Part shown: one piece after another, positions 1 through 9,458 of the stretch
Numbering within the stretch: position 1 is the first letter of the stretch
Layout: every line of letters begins with the position of its first letter
Made by a program: the position numbers and the translations under genes
NCBI RefSeq assembly: GCF_019956415.1
Contig: NZ_JAHBDK010000017.1
Span: 1-64,000 of the forward strand
Length of the DNA stretch: 64,000 nucleotides
Source of the DNA: Pseudomonas sp. GL-B-19
Lineage (GTDB): Bacteria > Pseudomonadota > Gammaproteobacteria > Pseudomonadales > Pseudomonadaceae
Direction: 5' to 3'
The notes under the pieces: generated by a model
The model's input: the letters and a program-made list of their open reading frames with translations, nothing else
Databases searched by the model: none
What the model was told of the DNA's origin: nothing

Positions 1-179
1 GCACCATCACCGACGGCACGGAATGGGGCCGCGAATCGGAACTGGCCTACACCATACAAAGCGGCCCGTTGAAGAGCTTCAACGTCAAATGGCGCAACGC
101 GAGCATCCGCAAGAGCTTCAGCACCAATGAGTTCGACGAGAACCGGGTGATCATCAACTATCCGATCAGTTTGTTGTAA
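1..179 (+). CDS. OprD-family outer membrane porin, C-terminal end (partial)
   Basis: The window opens inside this gene; the reading frame starts at base 3 and ends at TAA 177-179, leaving 58 residues. The segment alternates as in the last beta-strands of OprD-type porins and ends in the pattern ENRVIINYPISLL, close to the terminal strand of OprD/OccD/OccK proteins. Such 16-18-strand porins let small carboxylates or basic amino acids cross the outer membrane. The substrate cannot be told from the tail. A weak hairpin follows at 210-230. Family assignment is fairly secure; the subfamily is unknown. Confidence 0.75.
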   Translation, partial: TITDGTEWGRESELAYTIQSGPLKSFNVKWRNASIRKSFSTNEFDENRVIINYPISLL

Positions 180-209
180 GGGCATCCCACCACGAAAATC
201 CAAAACACC

Positions 210-232
210 AAGCCACATCGGAAGTGGCTTAT
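210..232 (+). terminator. possible terminator of the porin gene
   Basis: AAGCCAC (210-216) pairs with GTGGCTT (224-230) around a seven-base loop, 31 bases after the porin stop. The T-run is short, so termination is only likely. The rest of 180-406 is AT-rich leader with no gene visible. Confidence 0.35.
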
Positions 233-406
233 TCAAAATCGTCGAACATGCTTTCGTTGCCGGATAATCTTATAACCAATCTAACGCCCTTCTATTATTA
301 AAACGACTTAAAACCTGTTAGTTCTAACAGTAGATGGCCACCCACCAAATTTCTAATATCTGCCTAACGCAACATTCAGCAGATGACAACCATGGAAGGA
401 AATACT

Positions 407-1054
407 ATGAGCTGGTGGCAGATCGATACACTGATTATGTTTTCTTATGGCTTCGTCCACTCCTGCCTGACAACCCGGCCGGCGATGAAACTTTACGAAA
501 TATTTTTCCCGGAATGGAGTTGGAACATCGGTATGTGTGTGTTTTCTGCCGCCACACTGGCGCTCGGCATCATTTACTGGCAACCCTCTGGGCATTATAT
601 CTATGTCTTGATTCCTGGCAGCCCGCTGTTTCACTTTGCAGCGTTATCAATGGTGACTCTATTGGGCCTCACTATTTACTGCTTTCGTTATACCTCCACA
701 TTTTGGCAGTGGCTCGGTGCTCACCAATTAATTGCCAAATTAAGAGGTCAAAAAGCCCCTGCGCCTTACCGAATGAACGTACAAGGCATCAAACGATACA
801 TACGTTTCCCCCATCATACTTTTCTGATGTTGTTTTTCTGGGCCCACCCGATCATGACCTACGACACATTGCTTTTTTCGGTCGGCACCACGATCTATAT
901 GTATTTGGGTACATGGCACATGGACAAACGTCTCGAGTCCATTTTTGGAAATGAATGGCGAGCTTATAAAAAAGTGACTGGATTAATGCTGCCGTCACCT
1001 AAGGCATGGTCACGACTTTTTGCAGATCTTCGTCAACCGCGCAATGCCATTTAA
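407..1054 (+). CDS. NnrU / isoprenylcysteine-methyltransferase-like integral membrane protein
   Basis: 215 residues. I start at 407 because GGAAGGA sits just upstream; an in-frame ATG at 383 has no such site. About five hydrophobic segments are visible. The C-terminal part runs RFPHHTF, then a helix, then YLGTWHMDKRLESIFG and EWRAYKK, the layout of the NnrU/MddA/ICMT group, where the region after the last helix binds S-adenosylmethionine. Relatives methylate thiols or prenyl-cysteine, or have unknown roles near denitrification genes. It lies 47 bases before a DUF3050 gene and a methyltransferase gene on the same strand and probably shares their transcript. It is less GC-rich than later genes. 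The function is inferred at family level only. Confidence 0.6.
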   Translation: MSWWQIDTLIMFSYGFVHSCLTTRPAMKLYEIFFPEWSWNIGMCVFSAATLALGIIYWQPSGHYIYVLIPGSPLFHFAALSMVTLLGLTIYCFRYTSTFWQWLGAHQLIAKLRGQKAPAPYRMNVQGIKRYIRFPHHTFLMLFFWAHPIMTYDTLLFSVGTTIYMYLGTWHMDKRLESIFGNEWRAYKKVTGLMLPSPKAWSRLFADLRQPRNAI

Positions 1055-1101
1055 CGCTGTGCTGCACAGTGCTTTTAAATCTCTCTGCAAGGACGCAAGC
1101 C

Positions 1102-1863
1102 ATGTTTGAAAAAGAGCTCAGGCCGTATCAGGATCGATTGGCCCAACACCCGATTTATGACTCTATTCGTTCGGTCGAACACGTCAGAATATTCATGAGT
1201 CGCCATGTATTTGCAGTATGGGACTTCATGAGCCTGGCCAAGCGCCTGCAACGCGACTTCACCTGTGTCGAACTACCCTGGATGCCGGTGCTGAATGAAG
1301 ATAGCGCACGCCTCATCAATGAAATCATTACCGGCGAAGAATCGGACATTGGCCATGATGGCCAGCCGGCCAGTCATTTCCGTCTGTACCTCGATGCAAT
1401 GGGCGAAGTCAGTGCGCCCACTGAAAAAATCGAGACGTTTATCAGTCAATTCTCCCGTTCTTATGCCCTAGGGAAGTCACTAAACCAAGCCCGCGTTCCC
1501 GCTTACGTACAGACGTTTGTTAAACACACTATTAAGACCGCACGCAACGCCTCGACTGCCGAAGTGGCCAGCAGCTTTCTTTTTGGCCGCGAAGACCCGA
1601 TCCCCGAAATGTTCAAGACCTTAATGGAACGCTGGGGGCTAACGGCTCAACAAGCGCCCAAGTTGACTTTCTACCTGAATCGACACATCGAAGTGGACAG
1701 TGGCGACCACGGACCAGGTGCACAAAAAATGTTGTCTCGATCAATCATCACGCCGCAGGTGCGGGAAAAAGCACTGCGGGCGGCCATTGACGCTATCGAG
1801 CACCGAATCAGGTTATGGAACGGTATCTATCGTGAAATAAAAAAATCGGATGCATGTGCCTAA
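1102..1863 (+). CDS. DUF3050 family protein (heme-oxygenase-like fold)
   Basis: 253 residues, start ATG 1102 behind AAGGA; an upstream in-frame start at 1006 would overlap the previous gene and lacks a site. The pattern HPIYDSI, RHVFAVWDFM, LINEIITGEESD, SHFRLYLDAM, FGREDPIPEMF and YLNRHIEVDSGDHGP matches DUF3050 along its length. The family is predicted to have the all-helical heme-oxygenase-like fold; the His/Glu/Asp residues could form a metal site as in diiron oxidases of that fold, but this is inference. It sits between a membrane methyltransferase-like gene and a soluble methyltransferase gene (27-base gap to the next start), suggesting a shared small-molecule pathway. No characterised member gives a reaction. 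Confidence 0.75.
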   Translation: MFEKELRPYQDRLAQHPIYDSIRSVEHVRIFMSRHVFAVWDFMSLAKRLQRDFTCVELPWMPVLNEDSARLINEIITGEESDIGHDGQPASHFRLYLDAMGEVSAPTEKIETFISQFSRSYALGKSLNQARVPAYVQTFVKHTIKTARNASTAEVASSFLFGREDPIPEMFKTLMERWGLTAQQAPKLTFYLNRHIEVDSGDHGPGAQKMLSRSIITPQVREKALRAAIDAIEHRIRLWNGIYREIKKSDACA

Positions 1864-1890
1864 CCACTCATGGACAGAGAGGAGCACCTC

Positions 1891-2712
1891 ATGCCCACGC
1901 AACGAGAGCTTAAGGTTTCAGTAAGCACTACCGACTGGGACGCCAAGGCCTATCAGCAATTCTCCCGACTTCGACAACGACCGGTCAACGAATTGCTCGA
2001 CCGTGTCGATATCAAAAACCCCAAACGCATCTACGACCTGGGGTGCGGCACAGGCATTGCGACGCAGGTTTTGGCCAAGCGCTGGCCCCGAGCGCACCTG
2101 TTGGGTATCGACAGTTCGGAGCAAATGCTTCAGGAGGCCAGGTGTTTGCCGATCAAGGCCCGGTGGAAGCAGTGCGACCTACAAAACTGGCAACCCGAAC
2201 AACCCGCCGATCTGCTGTTTGCCGCCGCCGTGCTGCATTTCATCGACGATCATCCACAGCTGTTGCCTCGATTGCTCAAGCACTTGAACCCGGGCGGCTG
2301 TCTGGCGGCGCACATGCCCGATTGGCGCGATGCGGTGTGGTATCAGCTGATGCTCGACACCCTCGACAGCGGCGGCCACAACGGTCAACCGCTAGGGACA
2401 CCGCAGCTACGTGAAAGCATGGCGCGGCGGCCGCTGTTGTCGCTGGAGGACTACTACCGTTTGCTGGCGCCGCTCTGCGCCACGCTGGATATCTGGGAAA
2501 CCGAGCAGCTACAGGTCGTTGATGGCAAGTCGCCAATTTATGACTGGATCAAGGTGTCGGCGTTGCGGGCGGTGATGCAGGGGTTGGAGGATGACGAACA
2601 GGCCAGGTTCATCTATCACTTCACGATGCGGGTGCATGCGCATTACCCCCAGGAGGGAGATGGGCATACGTTGTTTCCGTTCAAGCGGGTTTTCATAGTT
2701 GCCACTGTGTAA
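1891..2712 (+). CDS. trans-aconitate 2-methyltransferase-like SAM methyltransferase
   Basis: 273 residues from ATG 1891, preceded by GAGAGGA; the in-frame ATG at 1870 would put that site inside the gene. Class I SAM fold: motif I YDLGCGTGIAT near residue 50, an acidic LGIDSSEQML loop, then DLLFAAAVLHFIDD and LLKHLNPGGCLA. The spacing and WDAKAY start resemble Tam, which methylates trans-aconitate, a by-product inhibitor of aconitase. Because it is the last gene of a unit with an NnrU-like and a DUF3050 protein, another carboxylate or small metabolite may be the real substrate. A REP pair follows at once. Confidence 0.7.
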   Translation: MPTQRELKVSVSTTDWDAKAYQQFSRLRQRPVNELLDRVDIKNPKRIYDLGCGTGIATQVLAKRWPRAHLLGIDSSEQMLQEARCLPIKARWKQCDLQNWQPEQPADLLFAAAVLHFIDDHPQLLPRLLKHLNPGGCLAAHMPDWRDAVWYQLMLDTLDSGGHNGQPLGTPQLRESMARRPLLSLEDYYRLLAPLCATLDIWETEQLQVVDGKSPIYDWIKVSALRAVMQGLEDDEQARFIYHFTMRVHAHYPQEGDGHTLFPFKRVFIVATV

Positions 2713-2723
2713 GCCATGGCATT

Positions 2724-2793
2724 GCCATCGCGAGCAGGCTCACTCCCACATTAGACTGCATTTCAATGTGGGAGTGAGCCTGCTCGCGATGGC
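2724..2793. repeat. REP pair (REPIN-like), type A
   Basis: Two copies of the GCGAGCAGGCTCACTCCCAC-type REP in inverted orientation, 2724-2752 and 2765-2793, separated by 12 bases. The transcript would fold into a long hairpin between the methyltransferase gene and the convergent pcaC. Confidence 0.9.
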
Positions 2794-2824
2794 GTCAGCA
2801 CATACACCAAAAAAAACTGGAGTG

Positions 2825-3217
2825 TTACTCCCGCGACTCAACCCCCAACTCATCCCAAACCGACTCCGCCAAGTGGAACGTCGCATTCGCTGCCGGGATG
2901 CCGCAGTAGATCGCGCTCTGCATGATCACTTCCTTGATCTCGCCACGGGTCACGCCGTTGTTGGCGGCGGCGCGCAGGTGCAGTTTGAGTTCTTCGTTGC
3001 GGTTCATGCCGATCAGCATGGAAATGGTGATCAGGCTACGGGTGTGGCGCGCCAGTCCCGGGCGGGTCCAGATGTCACCCCAGGCGTGGCGGGTGATCAT
3101 CTCCTGAAATTCCGAGTTGAACTCGGTCAGCGCGTTCAGGCTGCGGTCGACGTGAGCGTCGCCGAGTACTGCGCGACGGACTTTCATGCCCTCGTCGTAA
3201 CGTAGTTTCTCGTCCAC
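2825..3217 (-). CDS. pcaC: 4-carboxymuconolactone decarboxylase
   Basis: 130 residues, the usual size of stand-alone PcaC. It decarboxylates gamma-carboxymuconolactone to beta-ketoadipate enol-lactone. The sequence has the CMD-family pattern GDIWTRPGL, MNRNEELKLHLRAA, NNGVTRGEIKEV and YCGIPAANA. The start is GTG at 3217 with AAGGGGA upstream. It is the last gene of pcaT-B-D-C, 10 bases after pcaD. No fusion with PcaD (PcaL) is present here. Confidence 0.93.
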   Translation of the reverse strand: MDEKLRYDEGMKVRRAVLGDAHVDRSLNALTEFNSEFQEMITRHAWGDIWTRPGLARHTRSLITISMLIGMNRNEELKLHLRAAANNGVTRGEIKEVIMQSAIYCGIPAANATFHLAESVWDELGVESRE

Positions 3218-3227
3218 AACAATCCCC

Positions 3228-4034
3228 TTAATGAGCGTTCAAAAACGCCAGGACCCGCTCGCTGAATGCGGCGCTGGCCTGGACGTTGGACAAGTGCGCA
3301 GCATAGAACTCGGCGTATTCGGCGCCCGGCACATGTTCTTGAATGAAGTGTCCGCCAGACGGCGGCGTGACCGCGTCTTCAGTGCCGGCGATCACCAGCA
3401 GCGGCGCCTTGATCGAAGACAACTGCTCACGGAAGTCGGCATCACGCACCGCCGCGCAATTAGCCGCGTAGCCTTGAGGCGAAGTGGCGGCCAGCATGTC
3501 AGTGATCTGCTTCGCAGCAGAAGGATTGGCGGCGGCAAAGTCCGGAGTAAACCAGCGCGCAATCGAAGCATCACGCAGCGCGACCATGGCGGCCGGACCG
3601 TCGCGCAGTACGGTTTCAATGCGCGGGTTCCAGATCGACGGATCGCCGATTTTCGCGGCGGTGTTGCACACCACCAGTTTATTCAATCGATCACCGGCAT
3701 TGATCCCCAGCCATTGGCCGATCAAACCGCCCATCGACAGACCACAGAAATGCGCGCGTTCAATGTGCAACGCATCCAGCAGCGCCAAGACGTCGCGGCC
3801 CAGTTGCTCGATGCTGTACGGGCCCGGTGTCACCAGCGATTGGCCGTGGCCACGGGTGTCGAAACGCAACACCTGGAAGTGTTCGGTGAACGCTGCAATC
3901 TGTGCGTCCCACATGTGCAGGTCGGTGCCCAGCGAGTTGGACAGCACCAACACCGGTGCATCTTCAGGCCCATCGAGTTGCGGCCCTTGAATTTGGTAGT
4001 GCAGTTCGCCCTCGGCGAGTTGTACAAAAGCCAC
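3228..4034 (-). CDS. pcaD: 3-oxoadipate enol-lactonase
   Basis: 268-residue alpha/beta hydrolase that opens beta-ketoadipate enol-lactone to beta-ketoadipate, the point where the catechol and protocatechuate branches join. Visible: the oxyanion region LSNSLGTDLHMWD, the FDTRGHG strand, the nucleophile elbow GLSMGG (Ser near residue 100), a late Asp in IAGTEDAVTP and a His in YAAHLSNVQ. It starts with GTG at 4034 behind AAGGAGA, 11 bases after pcaB, so the two are co-translated or at least co-transcribed. Confidence 0.94.
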   Translation of the reverse strand: MAFVQLAEGELHYQIQGPQLDGPEDAPVLVLSNSLGTDLHMWDAQIAAFTEHFQVLRFDTRGHGQSLVTPGPYSIEQLGRDVLALLDALHIERAHFCGLSMGGLIGQWLGINAGDRLNKLVVCNTAAKIGDPSIWNPRIETVLRDGPAAMVALRDASIARWFTPDFAAANPSAAKQITDMLAATSPQGYAANCAAVRDADFREQLSSIKAPLLVIAGTEDAVTPPSGGHFIQEHVPGAEYAEFYAAHLSNVQASAAFSERVLAFLNAH

Positions 4035-4045
4035 AGCAATCTCCT

Positions 4046-5410
4046 TCAGGCAGTCAACGCAGAATGTTCAGCCACCGCCCGCTCGACCCAGGTCTGGGCC
4101 TGGCCGAGGTAATGGGCGGGGTCCAGCAGACGATCAAGTTCAGCAGCAGAAAGCTCGGCAGTCACTTGCGGCTCGTCACCGAGGACGGCGCGCAGATGAC
4201 GCTGTTCAGCCACCGCACGTTTGCAGCAGAGTTCCAATAGATGATGCGCGGTGTCGCGGCCGACTCGTTGGGCGAGCACGATGCTCACCGCTTCGGCCAG
4301 CACCAGGCCTTGGGTCAAATCAAGGTTGCGAGCCATGCGATTCGCGTCCACTTCCAGTCCCTGCGCCACCAGCAATGCTTGCTTTAGGCTGCCGGACACC
4401 AGGCAGCAAATCTCTGGCAGGGTTTCCCACTCGGCATGCCATAGACCGAGGCTGCGTTCGTGTTCCTGCGGCATCGCGCTGAAGAGTGTCGAGAGTAAGC
4501 CCGGCACACGCGTCGCCGCACCGATCAGCACTGCTGCACCGACCGGGTTGCGCTTGTGCGGCATGGTCGAGGAACCGCCCTTGCCCGGCGCCGAAGGTTC
4601 GAAGACTTCGCCCGCCTCGGTTTGCATCAACAGGCTGATGTCGCGGCCGAGTTTGCCCAGGCTGCCGGCGATCAATCCCAGCACCGAGCCAAACTCCACC
4701 AGACGATCACGCTGGGTGTGCCAAGGCTGATCCGGCAAGGTCAGTTGCAGTCCCTCGGCCAATGCTTCAGCAATCGGCATCGCCTTTGCACCCAGGGCCG
4801 CCAGGGTTCCGGAGGCGCCGCCGAATTGCAGCACCAACAGACGTGGCTTGAGCTCTTGCAAGCGTTGACGGCTGCGAGTGACCGCGCCCAGCCAACCGGC
4901 GATTTTCATGCCGAGGGTGACCGGTGTTGCATGCTGCAACCAAGTGCGGCCGGCCAAGGGTGTGGCGACATGACGTTCGGCTTGAGTTGCGAGGGTGTCG
5001 CCCAGTTGCGCCAGATCACTTTCGATCAGCGCCAGCGCCCCGCGCAATTGCAACACCAGCCCGGTGTCCATCACGTCCTGGCTGGTCGCGCCCAAATGCA
5101 CATAGCGTTCGGCTTCGGCATCACTGGCCGCGATCTGCTTGCCCAACGCCTTGACCAATGGAATGGCGGAATTGCCCGCGGTGGCAATCGCCTCGCCGAG
5201 GGCGGCAAAGTCGTAAAGCCCGGCCTGACACGCGGCTTCAATGGGGGCGACAGCCGTTGGCGGAATCAGCCCGACACGCGCCTCGGCCCGGGCCAGCGCG
5301 ACTTCGAAATCGAGCATGGCCTGTACGCGGCCTTGATCGCAAAACACCTCACGCATATCGCGCGCAGTGAAATAGGCATCGAACAATTGATTGCCCGGTC
5401 GCTCGTTCAT
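4046..5410 (-). CDS. pcaB: 3-carboxy-cis,cis-muconate cycloisomerase
   Basis: 454 residues, fumarase/aspartase superfamily. It cyclises 3-carboxy-cis,cis-muconate, the product of PcaHG, to 4-carboxymuconolactone. Signatures: HLGATSQDVMDT, TWLQHATPVTLG and the superfamily loop GSSTMPHKRNPV. The length is normal for the bacterial enzyme. It lies 45 bases downstream of pcaT and 11 before pcaD in the same direction. Confidence 0.95.
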   Translation of the reverse strand: MNERPGNQLFDAYFTARDMREVFCDQGRVQAMLDFEVALARAEARVGLIPPTAVAPIEAACQAGLYDFAALGEAIATAGNSAIPLVKALGKQIAASDAEAERYVHLGATSQDVMDTGLVLQLRGALALIESDLAQLGDTLATQAERHVATPLAGRTWLQHATPVTLGMKIAGWLGAVTRSRQRLQELKPRLLVLQFGGASGTLAALGAKAMPIAEALAEGLQLTLPDQPWHTQRDRLVEFGSVLGLIAGSLGKLGRDISLLMQTEAGEVFEPSAPGKGGSSTMPHKRNPVGAAVLIGAATRVPGLLSTLFSAMPQEHERSLGLWHAEWETLPEICCLVSGSLKQALLVAQGLEVDANRMARNLDLTQGLVLAEAVSIVLAQRVGRDTAHHLLELCCKRAVAEQRHLRAVLGDEPQVTAELSAAELDRLLDPAHYLGQAQTWVERAVAEHSALTA

Positions 5411-5455
5411 AAACAGTCCCTGGAGGCGCGGGCCCGTCAGGCCCGCGCGTAAAGA

Positions 5456-6760
5456 TCAAAGGTCGTGGTGCAAATACTTTGCCTGTTTCGGCAGACGCAA
5501 ACTGAACAGGAACGCCACCGCCATCATCACCGTAACGTACCAGTAGAAGGAGTTTTCCATGCCCACGGCTTTCAGGCTCAAGGCAACGTATTCCGCCGAA
5601 CCACCGAAGATCGCGTTCGCCACCGCGTACGCCAGGCCGACGCCCAGTGCGCGTACTTCCGGCGGGAACATTTCGGCTTTTACCAGGCCGCTGATCGAGG
5701 TGTAAAAACTCACGATCGCCAGCGCCACAGTAATCAGCACAAAGGCCATGAACGGACTGCTGACACTTTTCAGGCTCAACAGAATTGGCACGGTGCACAA
5801 GGTGCCGAGGGCGCCGAACCAGAGCATCGAGTTACGCCGGCCGATCTTGTCGGCGAGCATGCCGAACAACGGCTGCATGCACATATAAAGGAACAGTGCG
5901 CCGGTCATGATGTAACTGGCGGTCTTGGCCGGCATGCCAGCGGTGTTCACCAGGTACTTCTGCATGTACGTGGTGAACGTGTAGAAAATCAGCGAGCCGC
6001 CGGCGGTATAACCGAGCACGGTAATGAACGCGGCTTTATGGTCGCGGAACAACGCACTGATGCTGCCGGCGTCCTTGTTTTCGCGCATTTCCTTGCTGCT
6101 GGTTTCTTTCAGCGAACGACGCAGGTACAGCGAAATCAGCGCCGCGCACGCACCGACCACGAACGGAATCCGCCAGCCGTAGGCGCGCAATTCATCCTCG
6201 CTGAGAAACTGTTGCAGAATCACCACCAGCGACACCGCCAGCAACTGCCCACCAATCAGCGTCACGTACTGGAACGAGGCGAAGAAGCCGCGCTGGCCCT
6301 TGAGCGCGACTTCGCTCATATAGGTTGCGGTAGTGCCGTACTCCCCGCCTACCGATAAACCTTGAAGCAAACGCGCGAACAGCAACAGGATCGGCGCCCA
6401 GACTCCGATGCTGTTGTAGGTCGGCAGGCACGCGATGAGCAACGAACCGAAGCACATCATCAGAATCGAGATCAACATCGAATTCTTGCGCCCGTGCTTG
6501 TCCGCCAGCCGGCCGAAAATCCAGCCGCCGATAGGGCGCATCAGGAACCCGGCGGCGAATACGCCAGCGGTGTTGACCAACTGCACCGTAGGGTTGTCGG
6601 ACGGAAAAAAGGCTGGTGCAAAATAGATCGCGCAAAAGGCGTAGACGTAGAAGTCGAACCATTCCACGAGGTTGCCGGACGAAGCGCCGACAATGGCAAA
6701 GATCCGCTTGCTGCGTTCTTCACCGGTGTAGTGAGCTGTAATAGCCGTGGGCGTTGTCAT
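5456..6760 (-). CDS. pcaT: MFS dicarboxylate transporter PcaT (beta-ketoadipate uptake)
   Basis: 434 residues, twelve predicted membrane segments, of the metabolite:H+ symporter family (KgtP/PcaT). Family marks: [18 protein letters not shown] at the first helix, [18 protein letters not shown] between helices 2 and 3, and [12 protein letters not shown] before helix 5. In P. putida PcaT brings in beta-ketoadipate and related dicarboxylates. It is the first gene of the pcaT-BDC unit, separated from pcaG by a REP pair and 185 bases, so it probably has its own promoter or is read weakly through the REP. Confidence 0.85.
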   Translation of the reverse strand: MTTPTAITAHYTGEERSKRIFAIVGASSGNLVEWFDFYVYAFCAIYFAPAFFPSDNPTVQLVNTAGVFAAGFLMRPIGGWIFGRLADKHGRKNSMLISILMMCFGSLLIACLPTYNSIGVWAPILLLFARLLQGLSVGGEYGTTATYMSEVALKGQRGFFASFQYVTLIGGQLLAVSLVVILQQFLSEDELRAYGWRIPFVVGACAALISLYLRRSLKETSSKEMRENKDAGSISALFRDHKAAFITVLGYTAGGSLIFYTFTTYMQKYLVNTAGMPAKTASYIMTGALFLYMCMQPLFGMLADKIGRRNSMLWFGALGTLCTVPILLSLKSVSSPFMAFVLITVALAIVSFYTSISGLVKAEMFPPEVRALGVGLAYAVANAIFGGSAEYVALSLKAVGMENSFYWYVTVMMAVAFLFSLRLPKQAKYLHHDL

Positions 6761-6836
6761 TGTTTTTCACTCAATGGGGACAGTGAGAGTCTAGACACAC
6801 TTCGTAACAATCCCGTTCCCAAGTTGGCAATGCTGT

Positions 6837-6932
6837 CCCCTGTAGGAGTGAGCCTGCTCGCGATTGCGGTGTATCAGTGCCATCAATGCTGAATGACACT
6901 CCGCTATCGCGAGCAGGCTCACTCCTACAGGG
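6837..6932. repeat. REP pair (REPIN-like), type A
   Basis: Inverted REP copies at 6837-6864 and 6906-6932 (TGTAGGAGTGAGCCTGCTCG and its complement) lie in the pcaG-pcaT gap. A hairpin here could reduce read-through or protect the pcaIJFHG message end. Confidence 0.9.
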
Positions 6933-6945
6933 CTTTGCGGTGTTC

Positions 6946-7512
6946 TCAGTAATCGAAGAACACCGTCTCCGCGTCAGTGCCCTGCAAAATCACATTCCAC
7001 TGATAAACACCCGACGCATCCTGCTTCGCCAGCAATGTACTGCGGCGCTCGGCCGGTACACATTCCAGCAGTGGATCCGCCACGTTGGCCGGTTCGCCAT
7101 CGAAGTAAATCCGCGTCAGCAAGTGCTTGACCAACCCGCGCGCAAACACCAACACCACCAAGTGCGGCGCCTGGGTCGAGCCTTTCAGGCCTTCAACCGT
7201 ACCCGGCTTGATGGTGGTGAAACGAAAGCGCCCTTCGGCATCCACCGGCACCCGGCCAAAACCTTCGAAGTTCGGGTCCAGCGGTTTATCCTGATCATCT
7301 TCCGGATGGTCGTACTTGCCGGCGGCGTTGGCCTGCCAGACTTCCAGCATCGCGTCGTTGACGACATCGCCGTTGCCATCGATGACTTGCCCGGTGATCG
7401 CCACGCGCTCGCCGAGGGTTTTCTCCACGGTCAGGTCTTCGCGGTTCAGCCAGGTCAGGCCAATGTGGTAATACGGCCCGACGGTGTGGGACGTGGTCGC
7501 GTTCAGCGTCAT
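6946..7512 (-). CDS. pcaG: protocatechuate 3,4-dioxygenase alpha subunit
   Basis: 188 residues from ATG 7512; longer in-frame starts run into pcaH. With PcaH it forms the (alpha-beta-Fe3+) intradiol dioxygenase that cleaves protocatechuate to 3-carboxy-cis,cis-muconate. It has the intradiol core (TVGPYYHIGL, ITGQVIDGNGD, LEVWQANAAGKYDHPED, FGRVPVDAEGRF) but, as expected for alpha subunits, not the full HxH iron-ligand set. The pcaH stop is one base before its ATG, so translation is probably coupled. Confidence 0.95.
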   Translation of the reverse strand: MTLNATTSHTVGPYYHIGLTWLNREDLTVEKTLGERVAITGQVIDGNGDVVNDAMLEVWQANAAGKYDHPEDDQDKPLDPNFEGFGRVPVDAEGRFRFTTIKPGTVEGLKGSTQAPHLVVLVFARGLVKHLLTRIYFDGEPANVADPLLECVPAERRSTLLAKQDASGVYQWNVILQGTDAETVFFDY

Positions 7513-7513
7513 C

Positions 7514-8218
7514 TTATTTCTCCATCGGCGTGGCATCGCGGCCGCGCAAGACGATGTCCCAGCGATAACCGAGGGCATAGGAAGGGATGGTTTTTTCCAG
7601 ATCGAACGTGGCGATCAAACGCTCTTTGGCGCTGGTATCGGGCACGCAGTTGTAGATCGGGTCGTAGGCCAGCAGCGGGTCGCCCGGGAAATACATTTGG
7701 GTGACCAGGCGCGTCAGAATGCTCGGCCCGAACAGCGAGAAATGGATGTGCGCCGGGCGCCACGCGTTGTGGTGGTTGCCCCACGGATAGGCGCCGGGCT
7801 TGATGGTCTGGAACTGATACCAGCCATCGGCGTCGGTCACGGTGCGGCCGGTGCCGGTGAAGTTCGGGTCCAGCGGCGCGTCATGCAGGTCGCGGACGTG
7901 GTTGTAGCGACCGGCGGCGTTGGCCTGCCAGATTTCCACCAGAATCCCCGGCACCGGCAGACCGTTTTCATCCAGCACGCGACCGTGAATGATGATGCGT
8001 TCACCCAGTGGCTCGCCCTGGTGCTGAACGGTCAGGTCGTTGTCCGTCTCGTTAACGCGATCGGCGCCGATGGTCGGGCCGGTGATTTCCGACAGCGAGT
8101 GCGGCAAAAACACCAACGGCTTGGACGGCGAGCGCAGGTTGGTGGATTGATACGTCGGGTGCAGGTAGTCGGGCTGAGTGCCCTCCTGCGGGCGGCGGTA
8201 ACCAGGCTTGTCAGTCAT
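7514..8218 (-). CDS. pcaH: protocatechuate 3,4-dioxygenase beta subunit
   Basis: 234 residues from ATG 8218. It is the catalytic, iron-binding subunit: Tyr in AGRYNHVRD, Tyr in KPGAYPWG and the two His of RPAHIHFSLFG are the four ferric ligands known for this family. LVEIWQANAAG and the early HPTYQSTNLRSP region are also typical. Placement directly after pcaF (37-base gap) and before pcaG makes pcaIJFHG one likely operon, whereas in P. putida pcaHG lies apart. Confidence 0.96.
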   Translation of the reverse strand: MTDKPGYRRPQEGTQPDYLHPTYQSTNLRSPSKPLVFLPHSLSEITGPTIGADRVNETDNDLTVQHQGEPLGERIIIHGRVLDENGLPVPGILVEIWQANAAGRYNHVRDLHDAPLDPNFTGTGRTVTDADGWYQFQTIKPGAYPWGNHHNAWRPAHIHFSLFGPSILTRLVTQMYFPGDPLLAYDPIYNCVPDTSAKERLIATFDLEKTIPSYALGYRWDIVLRGRDATPMEK

Positions 8219-8255
8219 TTCGCTTTCCTCTGTTCTTATTTCTCGACGCGGCGTG

Positions 8256-9458
8256 TCAGACGCGTTCGATCGCCAGGGCCAGACCCTGACCCACACCGAC
8301 GCACATGGTCGCCAGACCTTTCTTGCCACCGGTTTTTTCCAGATGATGCAGCGCAGTCAGCACCAGACGCGCACCGCTCATACCCAGCGGATGGCCCAAG
8401 GCAATGGCGCCACCGTTCGGGTTGACCTGCGCCGCGTCGTCCGCCAGCCCCAGTTCACGCAACACTGCCAGGCCCTGGCTGGCGAAGGCTTCGTTCAGTT
8501 CAATCACGTCGAAATCGCTGACCGCCAAGCCAAGACGCTCGGTCAGTTTGCGCACCGCCGGGACCGGGCCGATGCCCATCACCCGAGGCGCAACGCCGGC
8601 ACTCGCCATACCCAGCACTTTGGCGCGGGCGGTCAGGCCGTGTTTTTTCACCGCTTCGGCGGACGCCAGAATCAACGCCGCCGCACCATCGTTCACGCCC
8701 GAAGCATTGCCCGCGGTGACGGTTTTGTCGGGGCCGTTGACCGGTTTGAGTTTGGCCAGCATTTCCAGTGTGGTGTCGGCGCGCGGATGTTCGTCCTGCG
8801 TGACGACTGTTTCACCCTTCTTGTGGGCAATTCGCACTTCAACGATTTCTTCGGCGAAAAATCCTGCGGCTTGCGCGGCGGCTGTGCGCTGCTGGCTGCG
8901 CAGTGCAAAAGCGTCCTGGTCTTCACGAGACACTTCGTAATCGTCGGCCACGTTATCGGCGGTCTGCGGCATAGCATCCACGCCGTACTGCGCTTTCATC
9001 AACGGGTTGATGAAACGCCAGCCGATGGTGGTGTCTTCCAGTTTCATGTTGCGCGAGAACGCCGCGTCGGCTTTGCCCATCACGAACGGTGCGCGGGACA
9101 TCGACTCGACACCGCCGGCAATTGCCAACTCCATTTCGCCGCTGGCGATCGCGCGGAATGCGGTGCCGATGGCATCCATACCCGACGCGCAGAGGCGGTT
9201 GAGCGTGACGCCCGGAATGGTTTCCGGCAGCCCGGCCAGCAGCAACGCCATGCGGGCAACGTTACGGTTGTCTTCGCCGGCCTGGTTGGCGCAGCCGAAG
9301 AACACCTCGTCCACCGCGTTCCAGTCCACCGACGGGTTGCGTTCCATCAGCGCCTTGAGCGGCACAGCGGCCAGATCGTCAGCGCGAACCGCCGACATAC
9401 CGCCGCCGAAACGGCCGATGGGGGTGCGAATGGCGTCGCAGATATAAACGTCACGCAT
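8256..9458 (-). CDS. pcaF: beta-ketoadipyl-CoA thiolase
   Basis: 400 residues, thiolase family. It splits beta-ketoadipyl-CoA into succinyl-CoA and acetyl-CoA, the final step. Active-site residues are visible: Cys in [11 protein letters not shown] (near residue 90), His in [12 protein letters not shown] and Cys in [11 protein letters not shown]. Its ATG overlaps the pcaJ stop by one base. PaaJ of the phenylacetate pathway is a close relative, but the pca context settles the role. Confidence 0.95.
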   Translation of the reverse strand: MRDVYICDAIRTPIGRFGGGMSAVRADDLAAVPLKALMERNPSVDWNAVDEVFFGCANQAGEDNRNVARMALLLAGLPETIPGVTLNRLCASGMDAIGTAFRAIASGEMELAIAGGVESMSRAPFVMGKADAAFSRNMKLEDTTIGWRFINPLMKAQYGVDAMPQTADNVADDYEVSREDQDAFALRSQQRTAAAQAAGFFAEEIVEVRIAHKKGETVVTQDEHPRADTTLEMLAKLKPVNGPDKTVTAGNASGVNDGAAALILASAEAVKKHGLTARAKVLGMASAGVAPRVMGIGPVPAVRKLTERLGLAVSDFDVIELNEAFASQGLAVLRELGLADDAAQVNPNGGAIALGHPLGMSGARLVLTALHHLEKTGGKKGLATMCVGVGQGLALAIERV

